From assembly GCF_030410485.1 (NCBI RefSeq), contig NZ_JAUHHC010000002.1, positions 806,001 to 870,000 on the forward strand: a DNA stretch of 64,000 nucleotides, in the 5' to 3' direction. Both the position numbers and the translations under genes were made by a program. Positions 38,443 through 46,768 of the stretch are shown here, one piece after another. The first letter of the stretch is position 1; each line of letters opens with the position of its first letter. The DNA comes from Roseateles violae (GTDB lineage Bacteria; Pseudomonadota; Gammaproteobacteria; Burkholderiales; Burkholderiaceae_C). The notes beneath the pieces were generated by a model that had not been told where the DNA came from, ran no database searches, and was given only the letters and a program-made list of their open reading frames with translations.

Positions 38443-40047
38443 ATGCCCGAATCGACCCAGCTGAACGAACTGATCTCCAGAGCGGCCGAATGGCGTGCGG
38501 CCGAGCGGGCGCTGAGCCATGGCCAGGCCAGCCTCAGCTACGCCGAACTCGACGCCGGCGTCCAGGCCTTTGCCAGCGGGCTGATGGCGCTGGGCATCCA
38601 GCGCGGCGAGCGGGTCGCCATCTATCTGGAAAAGCGCTTCGAGACCGTCATCGCCAGCTTCGGCGCGCCGGCGGCCGGTGCCGTCTTCGTGCCGCTGAAT
38701 CCGCTGCTCAAGCCCGAGCAGGTCGGCTTCATCCTGCGCGACTGCGATGTGCGCGTGCTGGTCACCTCGCCCGACCGCTATGCCTTGCTGGCCGAACAAC
38801 TGGGCGGCTGCGAGGCGCTTCGCCATGTGCTGCTGACCGACGAGCCGGCCGCCGCCGTGGCCCCGGCGGCGCTGGCGCTGCACCGCTGGGGCGAACTGCT
38901 GCAGGCGCCGCGGCGCGCCGGCCATCGCGTCATCGACACCGATATGGCGGCCATCCTCTACACCTCTGGGTCAACCGGCCGGCCCAAGGGCGTGGTGCTG
39001 TCGCACCGCAATATGGTGGCCGGCGCCAAGAGCGTGGCCAGCTATCTCGAGAACAACGAGCACGACACGCTGCTGGCCGCGCTGCCGCTGTCCTTCGACG
39101 CCGGTTTCAGCCAGCTGACCACCGCCTTCCACTGCGGCGCGCGCGTCGTGCTCTTGAACTACCTGCTGCCGCGCGACGTGCTGAAGGCCTTGGAGCGCGA
39201 GCAGGTCACCGGGCTCACGGCGGTGCCGCCGCTGTACATCCAGCTGACCCAGCTGGCATGGCCGGCGGCCATCAACGAGCGCCTGCGCTATTTCGCCAAC
39301 ACCGGCGGCCGCATGCCGCGCGAGACGCTGGACGCGCTGCGCGCGCGCGTGCCGGCGGCCAAACCGTTCCTGATGTACGGCCTGACCGAGGCCTTCCGCT
39401 CCACCTATCTGCCGCCCGCCGAGGTCGATCGCCGGCCCGATTCGATCGGCCGCGCGATCCCGAATGCCGAGATCCTGGTGCTGCGCGAGGACGGCAGCCC
39501 CTGCGCGCCCAATGAGCCGGGCGAGCTGGTGCACCGCGGCGCCCTGGTCGGCCTGGGCTACTGGAACGATGCCGAGAAGACGGCCGAGCGCTACAAGCTC
39601 CTTCCTGCGGGTTCACCGGGGCGCGAAGGCGGCCTGATGCTGCCCGAGTACGCGGTCTTCTCCGGCGACACGGTGCGTATGGACGAGGAGGGCTTTCTCT
39701 ACTTCATCGGCCGGCGCGACGAGATGATGAAGACCTCGGGCTACCGGGTCAGCCCGACCGAGGTCGAGGAGATCCTCTACGCGAGCAAGCGGGTCGGCGA
39801 ATGCGTGGCCTTCGGCGTCGACCATCCGACCCTGGGCCAGGCGATCCAGGTGATCGCGACGGCGCCGGCCGGTGCCGCCGAGCTCGACGTCGCCGCGCTG
39901 CTGGCCGACTGCCGCCAGCGCATGCCGGCCTATATGGTGCCGGCCGGCATCGAGGTCCAGGCCGGCCCGCTGCCGCGCAATCCAAACGGCAAGATCGATC
40001 GCAAGCTGCTGTCGACCGCCTGGGTCGAACGCAACCCGCTGAGCTGA
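38443..40047 (+). CDS. Acyl-CoA ligase (AMP-forming), XrtA system-associated (TIGR03098 type)
   Basis: This 534-residue ANL-superfamily adenylating enzyme carries the P-loop-like A3 motif as LYTSGSTGRPKGVVLSH (about residue 172), the A5 region as FLMYGLTEAF, A7 as SGDTVRMDEEGFLYFIGRRD and the A10 lysine in NPNGKIDRKLL. It should activate a carboxylic or amino acid as the acyl-AMP and pass it to CoA or to the adjacent ACP. Its divergence from the ACP gene, with the decarboxylase 9 bp downstream, is the standard XrtA module. The carboxylate substrate is not established. Confidence 0.9.
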   Translation: MPESTQLNELISRAAEWRAAERALSHGQASLSYAELDAGVQAFASGLMALGIQRGERVAIYLEKRFETVIASFGAPAAGAVFVPLNPLLKPEQVGFILRDCDVRVLVTSPDRYALLAEQLGGCEALRHVLLTDEPAAAVAPAALALHRWGELLQAPRRAGHRVIDTDMAAILYTSGSTGRPKGVVLSHRNMVAGAKSVASYLENNEHDTLLAALPLSFDAGFSQLTTAFHCGARVVLLNYLLPRDVLKALEREQVTGLTAVPPLYIQLTQLAWPAAINERLRYFANTGGRMPRETLDALRARVPAAKPFLMYGLTEAFRSTYLPPAEVDRRPDSIGRAIPNAEILVLREDGSPCAPNEPGELVHRGALVGLGYWNDAEKTAERYKLLPAGSPGREGGLMLPEYAVFSGDTVRMDEEGFLYFIGRRDEMMKTSGYRVSPTEVEEILYASKRVGECVAFGVDHPTLGQAIQVIATAPAGAAELDVAALLADCRQRMPAYMVPAGIEVQAGPLPRNPNGKIDRKLLSTAWVERNPLS

Positions 40048-40056
40048 ACTACCACG

Positions 40057-41313
40057 ATGAGCGAATCCAGCCCCCCGACCAAGCGCGAAGCGCCGGTCCA
40101 TGCCCCGATGTCCCAGTTCGCGCTGCGCGACGGCGAACTTGTCGTCGGCGGCCAGAAGCTGAGTCATCTGGCCGAGCGCGTCGGCCGCACGCCCTTCTAT
40201 GCCTACGACCGCGGCCTGCTGAAGGCGCGCGTCGCCGCGCTGCGCGCGGCGCTGCCGGCGCAGATCCAGCTGCACTACGCGATGAAGGCCAATCCGATGC
40301 CGGCCGTCGTCGGCCTGGTGGCCGGCCTGGTCGACGGCATCGACGTGGCCTCGGCCGGCGAGTTGCAGATCGCGCTGGATGCCGGCGCCGATCCGGCCGA
40401 GATCAGCTTCGCCGGTCCGGGCAAGCGCGATATCGAGCTGGCGCAGGCGGTGGCCGCCGGCGTGCTGGTCAATGTCGAATCGGCGCGCGAGCTCCCCGTG
40501 CTGGCCGCGGCCTCGCAGCGCCTGGGCCTGCCGGCGCGCGTCGCCGTGCGCGTCAATCCGGACTTCGAACTGAAGGGCTCGGGCATGAAGATGGGCGGCG
40601 GCCCCAAGCAGTTCGGCGTCGACACCGAGCAGCTGCCCGAGCTGCTGCAGCAGATCGGACGCCTGGGCCTGGGCTTCGAGGGCTTCCATCTGTTCGCCGG
40701 CTCGCAGAACCTGAAGCCCGAGGCGATCTGTGAGGCGCAGCGGAAGTCCTACGAACTGGCCCTGCGCCTGGCCGAGCATGCGCCGGCACCGGTCGCGTTC
40801 CTCAATCTCGGCGGCGGCTTCGGCATTCCGTATTTCCCTGGCGAGCAGCGCCTGGATCTGGCGCCGATCGCCGCCAATCTGCAGGATCTGGTCGAGCGTG
40901 CCGCGCGCGAGTTGCCACAGGCGCGGCTGGTGATCGAGCTGGGCCGCTACCTGGTCGGCGAAGCCGGCGTCTACGTCACCCGCATCGTCGACCGCAAGGT
41001 CTCGCGTGGTCAGATCTACCTGGTCACCGACGGCGGGCTGAACCACCATCTGTCGGCCTCGGGCAATTTCGGCCAGGTGCTGCGCAAGAACTACCCGGTC
41101 ACCATCGGCAACAAGGCCGGCAGCGTGGCGCGCGAGACGGCCTCGGTCGTCGGCCCGCTGTGCACGCCGCTGGATCTGCTGGCCGACCGGATGGAGTTGC
41201 CGGTGGCCGAGGTCGGCGATCTGGCCGTGGTCTTCCAGTCGGGCGCCTATGGGCGCAGCGCGAGCCCGCAGGATTTCCTGGGGCACCCGCACTGCGTCGA
41301 GGTGCTGGTCTAG
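40057..41313 (+). CDS. PLP-dependent decarboxylase, XrtA system-associated (fold III, DapDC/OrnDC-like; TIGR03099 type)
   Basis: This 418-residue fold-III PLP enzyme has K77 in HYAMKANPMPAVV as the probable PLP lysine, then NLGGGFGIPYF and ELGRYLVGEAGVYV. The second active-site cysteine is in GPLCTPLDLL. It should decarboxylate an amino acid (diaminopimelate-, lysine- or ornithine-like) to an amine. Beside a ligase and ACP it may supply the amine that is attached to, or released with, the activated acyl group. It lies 9 bp after the ligase. The stop is 7 bp from that of a convergent gene. Confidence 0.9.
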   Translation: MSESSPPTKREAPVHAPMSQFALRDGELVVGGQKLSHLAERVGRTPFYAYDRGLLKARVAALRAALPAQIQLHYAMKANPMPAVVGLVAGLVDGIDVASAGELQIALDAGADPAEISFAGPGKRDIELAQAVAAGVLVNVESARELPVLAAASQRLGLPARVAVRVNPDFELKGSGMKMGGGPKQFGVDTEQLPELLQQIGRLGLGFEGFHLFAGSQNLKPEAICEAQRKSYELALRLAEHAPAPVAFLNLGGGFGIPYFPGEQRLDLAPIAANLQDLVERAARELPQARLVIELGRYLVGEAGVYVTRIVDRKVSRGQIYLVTDGGLNHHLSASGNFGQVLRKNYPVTIGNKAGSVARETASVVGPLCTPLDLLADRMELPVAEVGDLAVVFQSGAYGRSASPQDFLGHPHCVEVLV

Positions 41314-41319
41314 GGCCTT

Positions 41320-41781
41320 TTACTTGACGGTGTAGCCGCGACCTTCCAGGCAGGCGGCGCGCGCCTTGGCGAAGGTGGCCTGCTGCTGCTGGTTGACCGA
41401 GGCCGTCTGCTGCTGGGCCTGCTGCTGCGCGGCGGCGTTCTGGCGGCGGCTCTGGCCGCGCGCGGCGATCGCGCCGACGGCCGCGCCGGCGCCGGCATCG
41501 TCGGCAATGATCTCGCCCACCACGGCGCCGCGGGCCGCGCCGCGCACGCCGGCGCCCGGCTGGGTGCCGGTGGCCGTGGTCGGCGGAGGCGGCGGGGCGG
41601 CCGCGGCCGGCTTGGACGGGTCGATACCGGTGTTCTGTACGGCCCAGTTGTAGCAGGCCGATTCATCGCTCTTCTGCTGATCGGCGGACTGGCCCTTGGC
41701 CGGATAGACGATCTGTTGGGCGAACGCGGTGCCGGCCAGCAGGGCCGGCAAGACGAATAGCCACGGAGAGGGCTTCCTCAT
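41320..41781 (-). CDS. Secreted glycine-zipper (YmgG-like) protein
   Basis: This 153-residue exported protein has a signal peptide: basic start, LFVLPALLAGTAFA, cleavage before QQIVYP. A Pro-rich linker (about 58-68) is followed by a glycine-zipper segment of alternating Gly/Ala (about 75-110), then a Gln-rich coil and a C-terminal CLEGRGYTVK. Such proteins are associated with the outer membrane or periplasm. An ATG six bases upstream (41787) is in frame. 41781 was chosen because AAGGAG lies 8 bases before it but only 2 before the other. Function unknown. Confidence 0.78.
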   Translation of the reverse strand: MRKPSPWLFVLPALLAGTAFAQQIVYPAKGQSADQQKSDESACYNWAVQNTGIDPSKPAAAAPPPPPTTATGTQPGAGVRGAARGAVVGEIIADDAGAGAAVGAIAARGQSRRQNAAAQQQAQQQTASVNQQQQATFAKARAACLEGRGYTVK

Positions 41782-41897
41782 TTGCATTGCTCCTTGTGCA
41801 TGTCAACGACCGCCGCCCGTCGAACGCCTGCGGCGCGGGCCCAGTATGGCCCATCGGCGCGCCGCGCGCGCAAGGGCCGAACCGCCGCTGGGCTGAT

Positions 41898-42956
41898 TTA
41901 CATGTCGCGCCGCCGCCGCCGCCGCTTGCCGGCCAGGAAGGCAAGCAGGCGCTGCTCGGCCGCCGGCCGGCGCGCGCCGGGTCGCGGCTCGGCGGGCAAG
42001 GCCTGGCACAGCCGGGCCTGCGCCTCGCCGGGCGCGGCGGCGGCCAGCTCTTGCCACAGCGCCAGGATGCGCGGATGAATATAGGCCTTGCGGCAGACGG
42101 CCGGCGTGTTGTGCAGCGCGGCGGCCACCTCGGCCAGCAATTGCTTGGCCGGGAAGGGCTGAACCCCGCCCGCGCAGGCCTGGCGGCCCAGCTCCAGCGC
42201 CAGCACGCTGGCATGCCAGGTGCGGAAGTCCTTGGCGGTGAAATGGGCGCCGGCTGCCTCGCTCAGATAGCTGTTGACGTCGGTCGAGCCGACGCGGTGG
42301 ACCGCACCGTCCTCGTCCTGGTACTGGAACAATTCCTGCCCGGGCAGATGCTGGCAGCGCCGCACGACCTGGGCCAGGCGCGGATCCTGCACCGAGACGT
42401 CGTGCTCGACGCCGCTCTTGCCGCGAAAGCGCAGGCGCAGCCGCCCGGCCTCGACCTTGGCATGCGGGTTGCGCAGGGTCGTCAGGCCGTAGGAGCCGTT
42501 GCCACGCGCGTACTCATCGTTGCCGACGCGCACGAAGGTCGTGTCCAGCAGGCGCACGATGGTCGCCAGCACCAGTTCGCGCGGCAGCAGCGGCCGGCCG
42601 CGCAGCGCACGCAGGTCGCGGGCGACGCGGGCGCGGATGTGCGGCAGCGCGCGGCCGAACTCGGCCAGCCGGTCGAACTTCTCGGCGTCCCGGGCGGCCG
42701 ACCAGTCGGCGTGGTAGCGGTACTGCTTGCGGCCCCGCGCATCGCGGCCGGTCGCCTGCAGATGGCCGTTGGGCAGCGGACAGATCCAGACCTCTGAATA
42801 GGCCGGCGGGATCGCCAGGCGCCGGATGCGCTGGATCTCGGCCGCGTCGCGCAGCCATTGCCCCTCGCTGGAGCGGTAGGCGAAGCCGGGCCCGCGCCGG
42901 ACGCGGCGAATGCCGGGCATGTCGTCGCTGACATAGACGAGGCTGCTGTCCGACAT
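41898..42956 (-). CDS. DNA topoisomerase IB (poxvirus-like)
   Basis: This 352-residue enzyme relaxes supercoils through a 3'-phosphotyrosyl intermediate. The N-terminal domain (residues 1-90) contains RGPGFAYRSSEGQWL and LAIPPAYSEVWICP. The catalytic domain has FVRVGNDEYA, FRGKSG (Lys at 180), DFRTWHAS (Arg245 and His248), and the nucleophile Y292 in CRKAYIHPRI. All expected catalytic residues are present. The C-terminus is very basic. It begins the signalling/stress region and is 28 bp downstream of a small membrane-protein gene on the same strand. Confidence 0.93.
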   Translation of the reverse strand: MSDSSLVYVSDDMPGIRRVRRGPGFAYRSSEGQWLRDAAEIQRIRRLAIPPAYSEVWICPLPNGHLQATGRDARGRKQYRYHADWSAARDAEKFDRLAEFGRALPHIRARVARDLRALRGRPLLPRELVLATIVRLLDTTFVRVGNDEYARGNGSYGLTTLRNPHAKVEAGRLRLRFRGKSGVEHDVSVQDPRLAQVVRRCQHLPGQELFQYQDEDGAVHRVGSTDVNSYLSEAAGAHFTAKDFRTWHASVLALELGRQACAGGVQPFPAKQLLAEVAAALHNTPAVCRKAYIHPRILALWQELAAAAPGEAQARLCQALPAEPRPGARRPAAEQRLLAFLAGKRRRRRRDM

Positions 42957-42984
42957 CGCCCGGCGCGGCGCGCTTGCACGCGGT

Positions 42985-43176
42985 TCAGGGGCCTTGCGGC
43001 GGCTGCGCCGCCATCCGGTGGCCGACGATGGCGCTCAGCAGGCGCTCGTCCGGCGCGACCTCCTCCTCATCGCTGCCGGCGCGCAGCACCTGGTGCCAGA
43101 CCCAGCCGCTCAAGGCGGCAATGGGCAAGGCGCTCAGTGCGATTAGCAGCATCGAGCCCGTCGCGATATCGAACAT
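42985..43176 (-). CDS. Small single-span membrane protein
   Basis: This 63-residue hypothetical protein has one hydrophobic segment, SMLLIALSALPIAALSGWVW (about residues 8-27), and an acidic then polar C-terminal part (GSDEEEVAPDERLL). The start was chosen at ATG 43176 because GAGGAG lies about 6 bases upstream; the frame extends further but without a ribosome site. It is divergent from the REC-pseudokinase gene and just upstream of topoisomerase IB. Function unknown; a regulatory or complex-stabilising micro-membrane protein is possible. Confidence 0.65.
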   Translation of the reverse strand: MFDIATGSMLLIALSALPIAALSGWVWHQVLRAGSDEEEVAPDERLLSAIVGHRMAAQPPQGP

Positions 43177-43260
43177 GGCTTGCTCCTCGGTATTGTTCTC
43201 GGATGCCCGAGATCTTCCGGCCCGCCCCGCGGCGCGGACAGCGGCCGGGGCCGCGCTGCG

Positions 43261-43280
43261 CTGTAGGCGTCGGCCTACAG
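43261..43280. promoter_or_regulatory. Perfect palindrome CTGTAGGC-N4-GCCTACAG
   Basis: Two 8-bp arms, CTGTAGGC and GCCTACAG, are perfect inverted repeats separated by GTCG. The site lies in the divergent region between the small membrane protein (start 43176) and the REC-pseudokinase (start 43347). Each arm resembles the TTGTCCTACAG motif seen upstream of other genes in this region. This is consistent with an operator bound by a dimer; the regulator is unknown. Confidence 0.5.
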
Positions 43281-43346
43281 CTAAACGACGCGCTAATGCG
43301 CACAATTTGCTGCTCCGCTTCTCCCAACTTTTTCGTAAAGGCCCGC

Positions 43347-44447
43347 GTGGACAACAAGCTCAGCATTCTGGTCGTCGACGGCCATGAACAGAATCTGCGG
43401 GCGATGCAGGACATGCTGGCCGACACCGAGCTGCAGGTGCTGACGGCCGCCTCCGGCCCGCAGGCGCTGGAGCTGCTGCTGGTCCACGAGGTGGCGCTGG
43501 CCCTGCTCGATGTGCAGATGCCGGAAATGGACGGCTACCGCCTGGCCGAGCTGATGCGCGGCGCCGAGCGTACCCGCCTGGTGCCCATCATCTTCCTGAC
43601 CGAGGGTGCGCCGCAGCCACAGTGCAGCTTCCGCGGCTACGAGGCCGGCGCGGTGGACTTCCTCTACAAGCCGGTCGATCCGCGCGTGCTGCGCGGCAAG
43701 ATCGAGGTCTTTGTCGATCTCTACCGCCAGCGGCGGCAGCTGGCCGAGCGCATCGCCGCCTACGAGCGGCTGGCCCGCACCAATGCGCTGATGCTGGCGG
43801 CGCTGTCGCACGATATCCGCGAGCCGCTGACGGTGCTGATGCTGAATGCCGAGATGCTGATCCGGCGCAGCGAGCTGCCCAGCCTCAAGCAGGCCGGCGC
43901 GCGCATGAAGGCGGCCACGACGATGCTGCGCCGCCAGGTCGATCATCTGGTCAATCTGGCCCAGCTGCCCGAGACCGAGCTGAGGCCGCGGCTGGCCCGG
44001 GGCGATCTGTCCCGGCTGACGCAGCAGCGCCTGCATGCCTCGGCCAACGAGGCGCTGATGTGGGCGCCTTCCAGCCTGGCCAGTGCCGGCGACACCGAGG
44101 GCGAATTCGATGCCGGTCTGGTCGCCGAGGCGATCGACCACCTGCTGCTGCAGGCGGCCACCCATGCCGGCGACCGCCCGATCCGGGTCGAGGTGGACGG
44201 CACGACGCGCCGCTCGCTGCTGCTGCGCATCGGCTTCGACGGCGTGCTGGCCGAGCCGGCGGCGCTCTATCTGTTCGGCCCCGGCAGCACCGTCGAGGGC
44301 ATCGCCGCGCCGCAGGTCGGCCCCGGCCTGCAGGGCGTCGAGCGCATCGCCCGCGCGCATGGCGGCTCCCTGATCGGCAGCTCGCCCCAGGGGCACGGCA
44401 CGCGCTTCGAGCTGATGCTGCCGCGCGGCTGGGCCGAACTCGGCTAG
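43347..44447 (+). CDS. Receiver-histidine kinase hybrid with degenerate ATPase domain
   Basis: This 366-residue soluble protein has an N-terminal receiver domain (LSILVVDGHEQN; phospho-Asp in LLDVQMPEMDGYR), then a HisKA-like helix pair with H155 in LSHDIREPL. The GHKL-like domain lacks the usual features: where N-x-x-x-N is expected it reads EAIDHLLLQAATHA, and the G1 box is missing. A G2-like end (GPGLQGVERIARAHGG) remains. It is probably not an active kinase but a phosphoacceptor or scaffold. The start is GTG 43347 with AAAGG 5 bases upstream; an in-frame ATG at 43296 lacks a good ribosome site. It converges with the CHASE3 kinase, overlapping by 4 bp. Confidence 0.78.
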   Translation: MDNKLSILVVDGHEQNLRAMQDMLADTELQVLTAASGPQALELLLVHEVALALLDVQMPEMDGYRLAELMRGAERTRLVPIIFLTEGAPQPQCSFRGYEAGAVDFLYKPVDPRVLRGKIEVFVDLYRQRRQLAERIAAYERLARTNALMLAALSHDIREPLTVLMLNAEMLIRRSELPSLKQAGARMKAATTMLRRQVDHLVNLAQLPETELRPRLARGDLSRLTQQRLHASANEALMWAPSSLASAGDTEGEFDAGLVAEAIDHLLLQAATHAGDRPIRVEVDGTTRRSLLLRIGFDGVLAEPAALYLFGPGSTVEGIAAPQVGPGLQGVERIARAHGGSLIGSSPQGHGTRFELMLPRGWAELG

Positions 44448-45829
44448 CTCGTCGCCGTTGCAGCCTCGGGCTGCGGCGCGCTGCTGGGCAGGCAGGCTTC
44501 GATCAAGGTGCCCTTGCCCGGCGTCGAGGCGACGCGCAGCTCGCCGCGTTCGGCCTCGACGCGAAAGCGCATGCCCAGCAGGCCGTGGGTGGCGATCGCG
44601 ATCTGGCGGGGATCGAAGCCGCGTCCGTTGTCGGCGACGCTGACCCGCACCCGGTTGCCCTCGCTGGACAGGCCGACCCGCACCTCGCTTGCCTGCGCGT
44701 ACTTGGCGATATTGTTCAGCGCCTCCTGCACCAGGCGGAACACGCTCAGCTGGCTGCTGGGCGCCAGCGGCACCGGGCTCAGCTCGGTGCGCACCGTGAG
44801 GCCGGCCTGGGTGCCAAACTCGCGGCAGAGGATTTCCAGCGCCGGCGCCAGTCCCAGCTGGTCCAGGGTCGAGGGGCGCAGGTCCTCGATGATGCGGCGC
44901 TTCAGCGCGATGCCGGCGTTCAGCGTCTCGGTGAGATGCGCCAAGCGCGGCTGCAGCTCCGAGCTCTGCTGCAAGCGCGGCCGTATGCGCGCGACGTCCA
45001 GCTTGGCCGCGGTCAGCAGCGCGCCAAGCTCGTCGTGCAGATCGCGCGCCAGCCGGGCGCGCTCGTCCTCGCGGGCGGTCTGCAGATGGCGCGCCAGCTC
45101 GGTCAGCTCGGCCGTGCGGCGCAGCACCTCCTGCTCGAGCCGGTCGCGTTCGCCCTGCAGCAGCAGCTGCTGCTGGCTGCGCTCGCGCTCCAGCTGGCGG
45201 CCCTGGCGCAGGAACATCGCGACGACCAACAGGCTGATCGCCGTCATCGCGGCGACGCCGATGCGGTTCAGCAGCAGGGTGTCAAAGACATTGCCGATGC
45301 CGGCGGCGATATGGCGGTTCTCGCTGGCCAGCAGCGTCTCGGCATCGCCGCGTATCGCGTCCATATGGTTGCGGCCGATATCGGTCAGCAGCAGCTCGCG
45401 CACCGAGTCCTGGCGGCCGGCGTCGTACAGGCGCAGCTCCTCGCCCAGCTCGCTCAGCTTGGTGTTGATCGAGGCGGCGATGCGCAGGCGCTGCGCCTCG
45501 GCCTCGTGGTGGCCCAGGCGCGCATAGAGCTTGCGCAGGGTCTCCAGGCCCTCGACCGTGTCGACGCTGGCGAAGCGGTAGGGCTCCAGATACTCGGGCC
45601 GGCCGGTCAGCAGATAGCCGCGCTGACCGGCCTCGGCGTCGGTGACGCGGGCGACCAGCCGCACCAGCTCCATACGGGCCTGGCCCATGGTGACCAGGGT
45701 CGAGAGCTGCGAGTCGGCGCCGTAGTAGGCGGTCTCGCTGATCGCCAGCATCAGGCCGGCGACCAGGATGGCCAGCGGAAAGGCAAAGGCGCTCTGCTGC
45801 AGCCGCGCAGTCAGCGCCGCCAGCTTCAT
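44444..45829 (-). CDS. CHASE3 sensor histidine kinase (HisKA_3, NarX/UhpB class)
   Basis: This 461-residue membrane kinase has TM1 at about residues 13-33, a periplasmic CHASE3 domain at about 40-180 (VTDAEAGQRGYLLTGRPEYL), and TM2 at about 190-207. A coiled coil to 250 is followed by a HisKA_3 dimerisation helix with H265 in ARLARDLHDELG. The ATPase domain has EALNNIAKYA and VADNGRGFDPRQ and is intact. It should autophosphorylate and pass phosphate to the receiver protein encoded just upstream, with which it overlaps by 4 bp (ATGA). The frame is open upstream through the receiver gene in another phase, so ATG 45829 is preferred. Confidence 0.88.
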   Translation of the reverse strand: MKLAALTARLQQSAFAFPLAILVAGLMLAISETAYYGADSQLSTLVTMGQARMELVRLVARVTDAEAGQRGYLLTGRPEYLEPYRFASVDTVEGLETLRKLYARLGHHEAEAQRLRIAASINTKLSELGEELRLYDAGRQDSVRELLLTDIGRNHMDAIRGDAETLLASENRHIAAGIGNVFDTLLLNRIGVAAMTAISLLVVAMFLRQGRQLERERSQQQLLLQGERDRLEQEVLRRTAELTELARHLQTAREDERARLARDLHDELGALLTAAKLDVARIRPRLQQSSELQPRLAHLTETLNAGIALKRRIIEDLRPSTLDQLGLAPALEILCREFGTQAGLTVRTELSPVPLAPSSQLSVFRLVQEALNNIAKYAQASEVRVGLSSEGNRVRVSVADNGRGFDPRQIAIATHGLLGMRFRVEAERGELRVASTPGKGTLIEACLPSSAPQPEAATATS

Positions 45830-46266
45830 GGTGGATCTCCGGTGCTCAGCGCCTTGCCGCCCGGGATGGTGTCGCAATAGGCCAGCAGCTCCTCGAGCTC
45901 GGCCGACTTGTCGAAGACGCGGTCGGCACCGAGCAGCAGGCAGCGGCGGCGCATCTCGGCGGTGGCGTAATTGGTCAGCACGACCAGCTTCAGCTCCGGC
46001 CGCAACGCCTTGGCGCTGGCCAGCACCTCCAGGCCGGTGCCCGACTTCAGGAAGATGTCGATGATCATCAGATCGCAGGCTTGGCCGCTGCTCTTCAGCC
46101 AATGCAGCGCGCCGAATTCGTCCTCGGCACTGCCGACGACGCTAATGCCGGTCATCTCCTCCAGGGTGGCGATCAGGTTTTCGCGGATGACGACGCTGTC
46201 CTCGACAAGGAAGCAGGTGGGTGCCGCGGAATCGGCAGGGGCGTGATCGACGAGGGACAGATTCAT
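45826..46266 (-). CDS. Stand-alone response regulator receiver
   Basis: This 146-residue protein is only a receiver domain: TCFLVEDSVVIRENLIATL, phospho-Asp in LMIIDIFLKSGTGLEVL, conserved Thr in VVLTNYA and Lys in VFDKSAE. No HTH or enzymatic output domain follows; the protein ends after GGKALSTGDPP. ATG 46266 was chosen because it gives the proper receiver start with an 18-residue lead. HisKA_3 kinases such as the overlapping partner usually pair with LuxR-type regulators, so the lack of a DNA-binding domain is unusual. It may act by protein-protein contact or in a phosphorelay. Confidence 0.85.
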   Translation of the reverse strand: MNLSLVDHAPADSAAPTCFLVEDSVVIRENLIATLEEMTGISVVGSAEDEFGALHWLKSSGQACDLMIIDIFLKSGTGLEVLASAKALRPELKLVVLTNYATAEMRRRCLLLGADRVFDKSAELEELLAYCDTIPGGKALSTGDPP

Positions 46267-46403
46267 CGGCAATGTCCGGCAAGCTCTCGCCGTGACCTCC
46301 GGACCCGAGCGGGATCTGATGCAGGGGTCAGGTGAGCCTTGATTCTGCTGAGGCCGGAAGGCTGCGGCTTGTGCGCAAAGCGCGGGGATTGCTGTCGGCG
46401 TTT

Positions 46404-46430
46404 TCCTACAGGGGGCCGCGCCGTCTACAG
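46404..46430. promoter_or_regulatory. TCCTACAG / TCTACAG direct repeat
   Basis: TCCTACAG (46404-46411) and TCTACAG (46424-46430) recur about 20 bp apart, roughly 140 bp upstream of the receiver gene start, overlapping the stop of the truncated ferritin-like gene. They match the core of the TTGTCCTACA motif seen elsewhere in the region, but their orientation is opposite relative to the downstream gene. Weak evidence taken alone. Confidence 0.3.
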
Positions 46431-46649
46431 CGCCGCCGCCCAATGCGGGGCCGGCATGGAGTCACCGCTGGCGCGCTCGATCGCCGCCGCGAAGCGGTGG
46501 CGGCGGTATTGCAGCAGGCAGGCCGCCTCGGTGGCCAGGGCCGCATCGAGCAGGCGCTCGACCGCATGTGGCCGCTGCTGCGGCGCCGCCCCGGTCTCGG
46601 CGTGGGAGGCTTGGCGTGCGTCGGGGCGCAGGGGCTGGCTGATGGGCAT
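46425..46649 (-). CDS. Truncated ferritin-like domain protein
   Basis: This 74-residue product has AVERLLDAALATEAACLLQY followed by RRHRF, which resembles the first helix of bacterioferritin-like/ferritin-like domain proteins (a Glu metal ligand in ATE and a following Tyr-Arg-Arg-His). After that the protein ends within about 20 residues, so helices 2-4 are missing. No continuation was found in other frames downstream. ATG 46649 has AGAGGT about 8 bases upstream. It is probably a remnant of a full-length ferritin-like gene, although a short expressed peptide cannot be excluded. Confidence 0.55.
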   Translation of the reverse strand: MPISQPLRPDARQASHAETGAAPQQRPHAVERLLDAALATEAACLLQYRRHRFAAAIERASGDSMPAPHWAAAL

Positions 46650-46723
46650 GGTCGGACCTCTTGATGTGCGCGGCAACTCTAGCGGGGCTGCGATGGCGGC
46701 GGCGTCGGCGCATGGCGCGGGCC

Positions 46724-46736
46724 TTTGTAGGACAGC
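46724..46736 (-). promoter_or_regulatory. TGTCCTACAAA motif upstream of the ferritin-like gene
   Basis: On the minus strand the site reads GCTGTCCTACAAA, matching the motif before the poly-HAMP kinase and the SYLF gene. It lies about 75 bases upstream of the start at 46649 in the same relative orientation as those two. Function unknown. Confidence 0.45.
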
Positions 46737-46768
46737 GCGCCATGGCCCGGCGGCCGCAGGGCGGCCCT

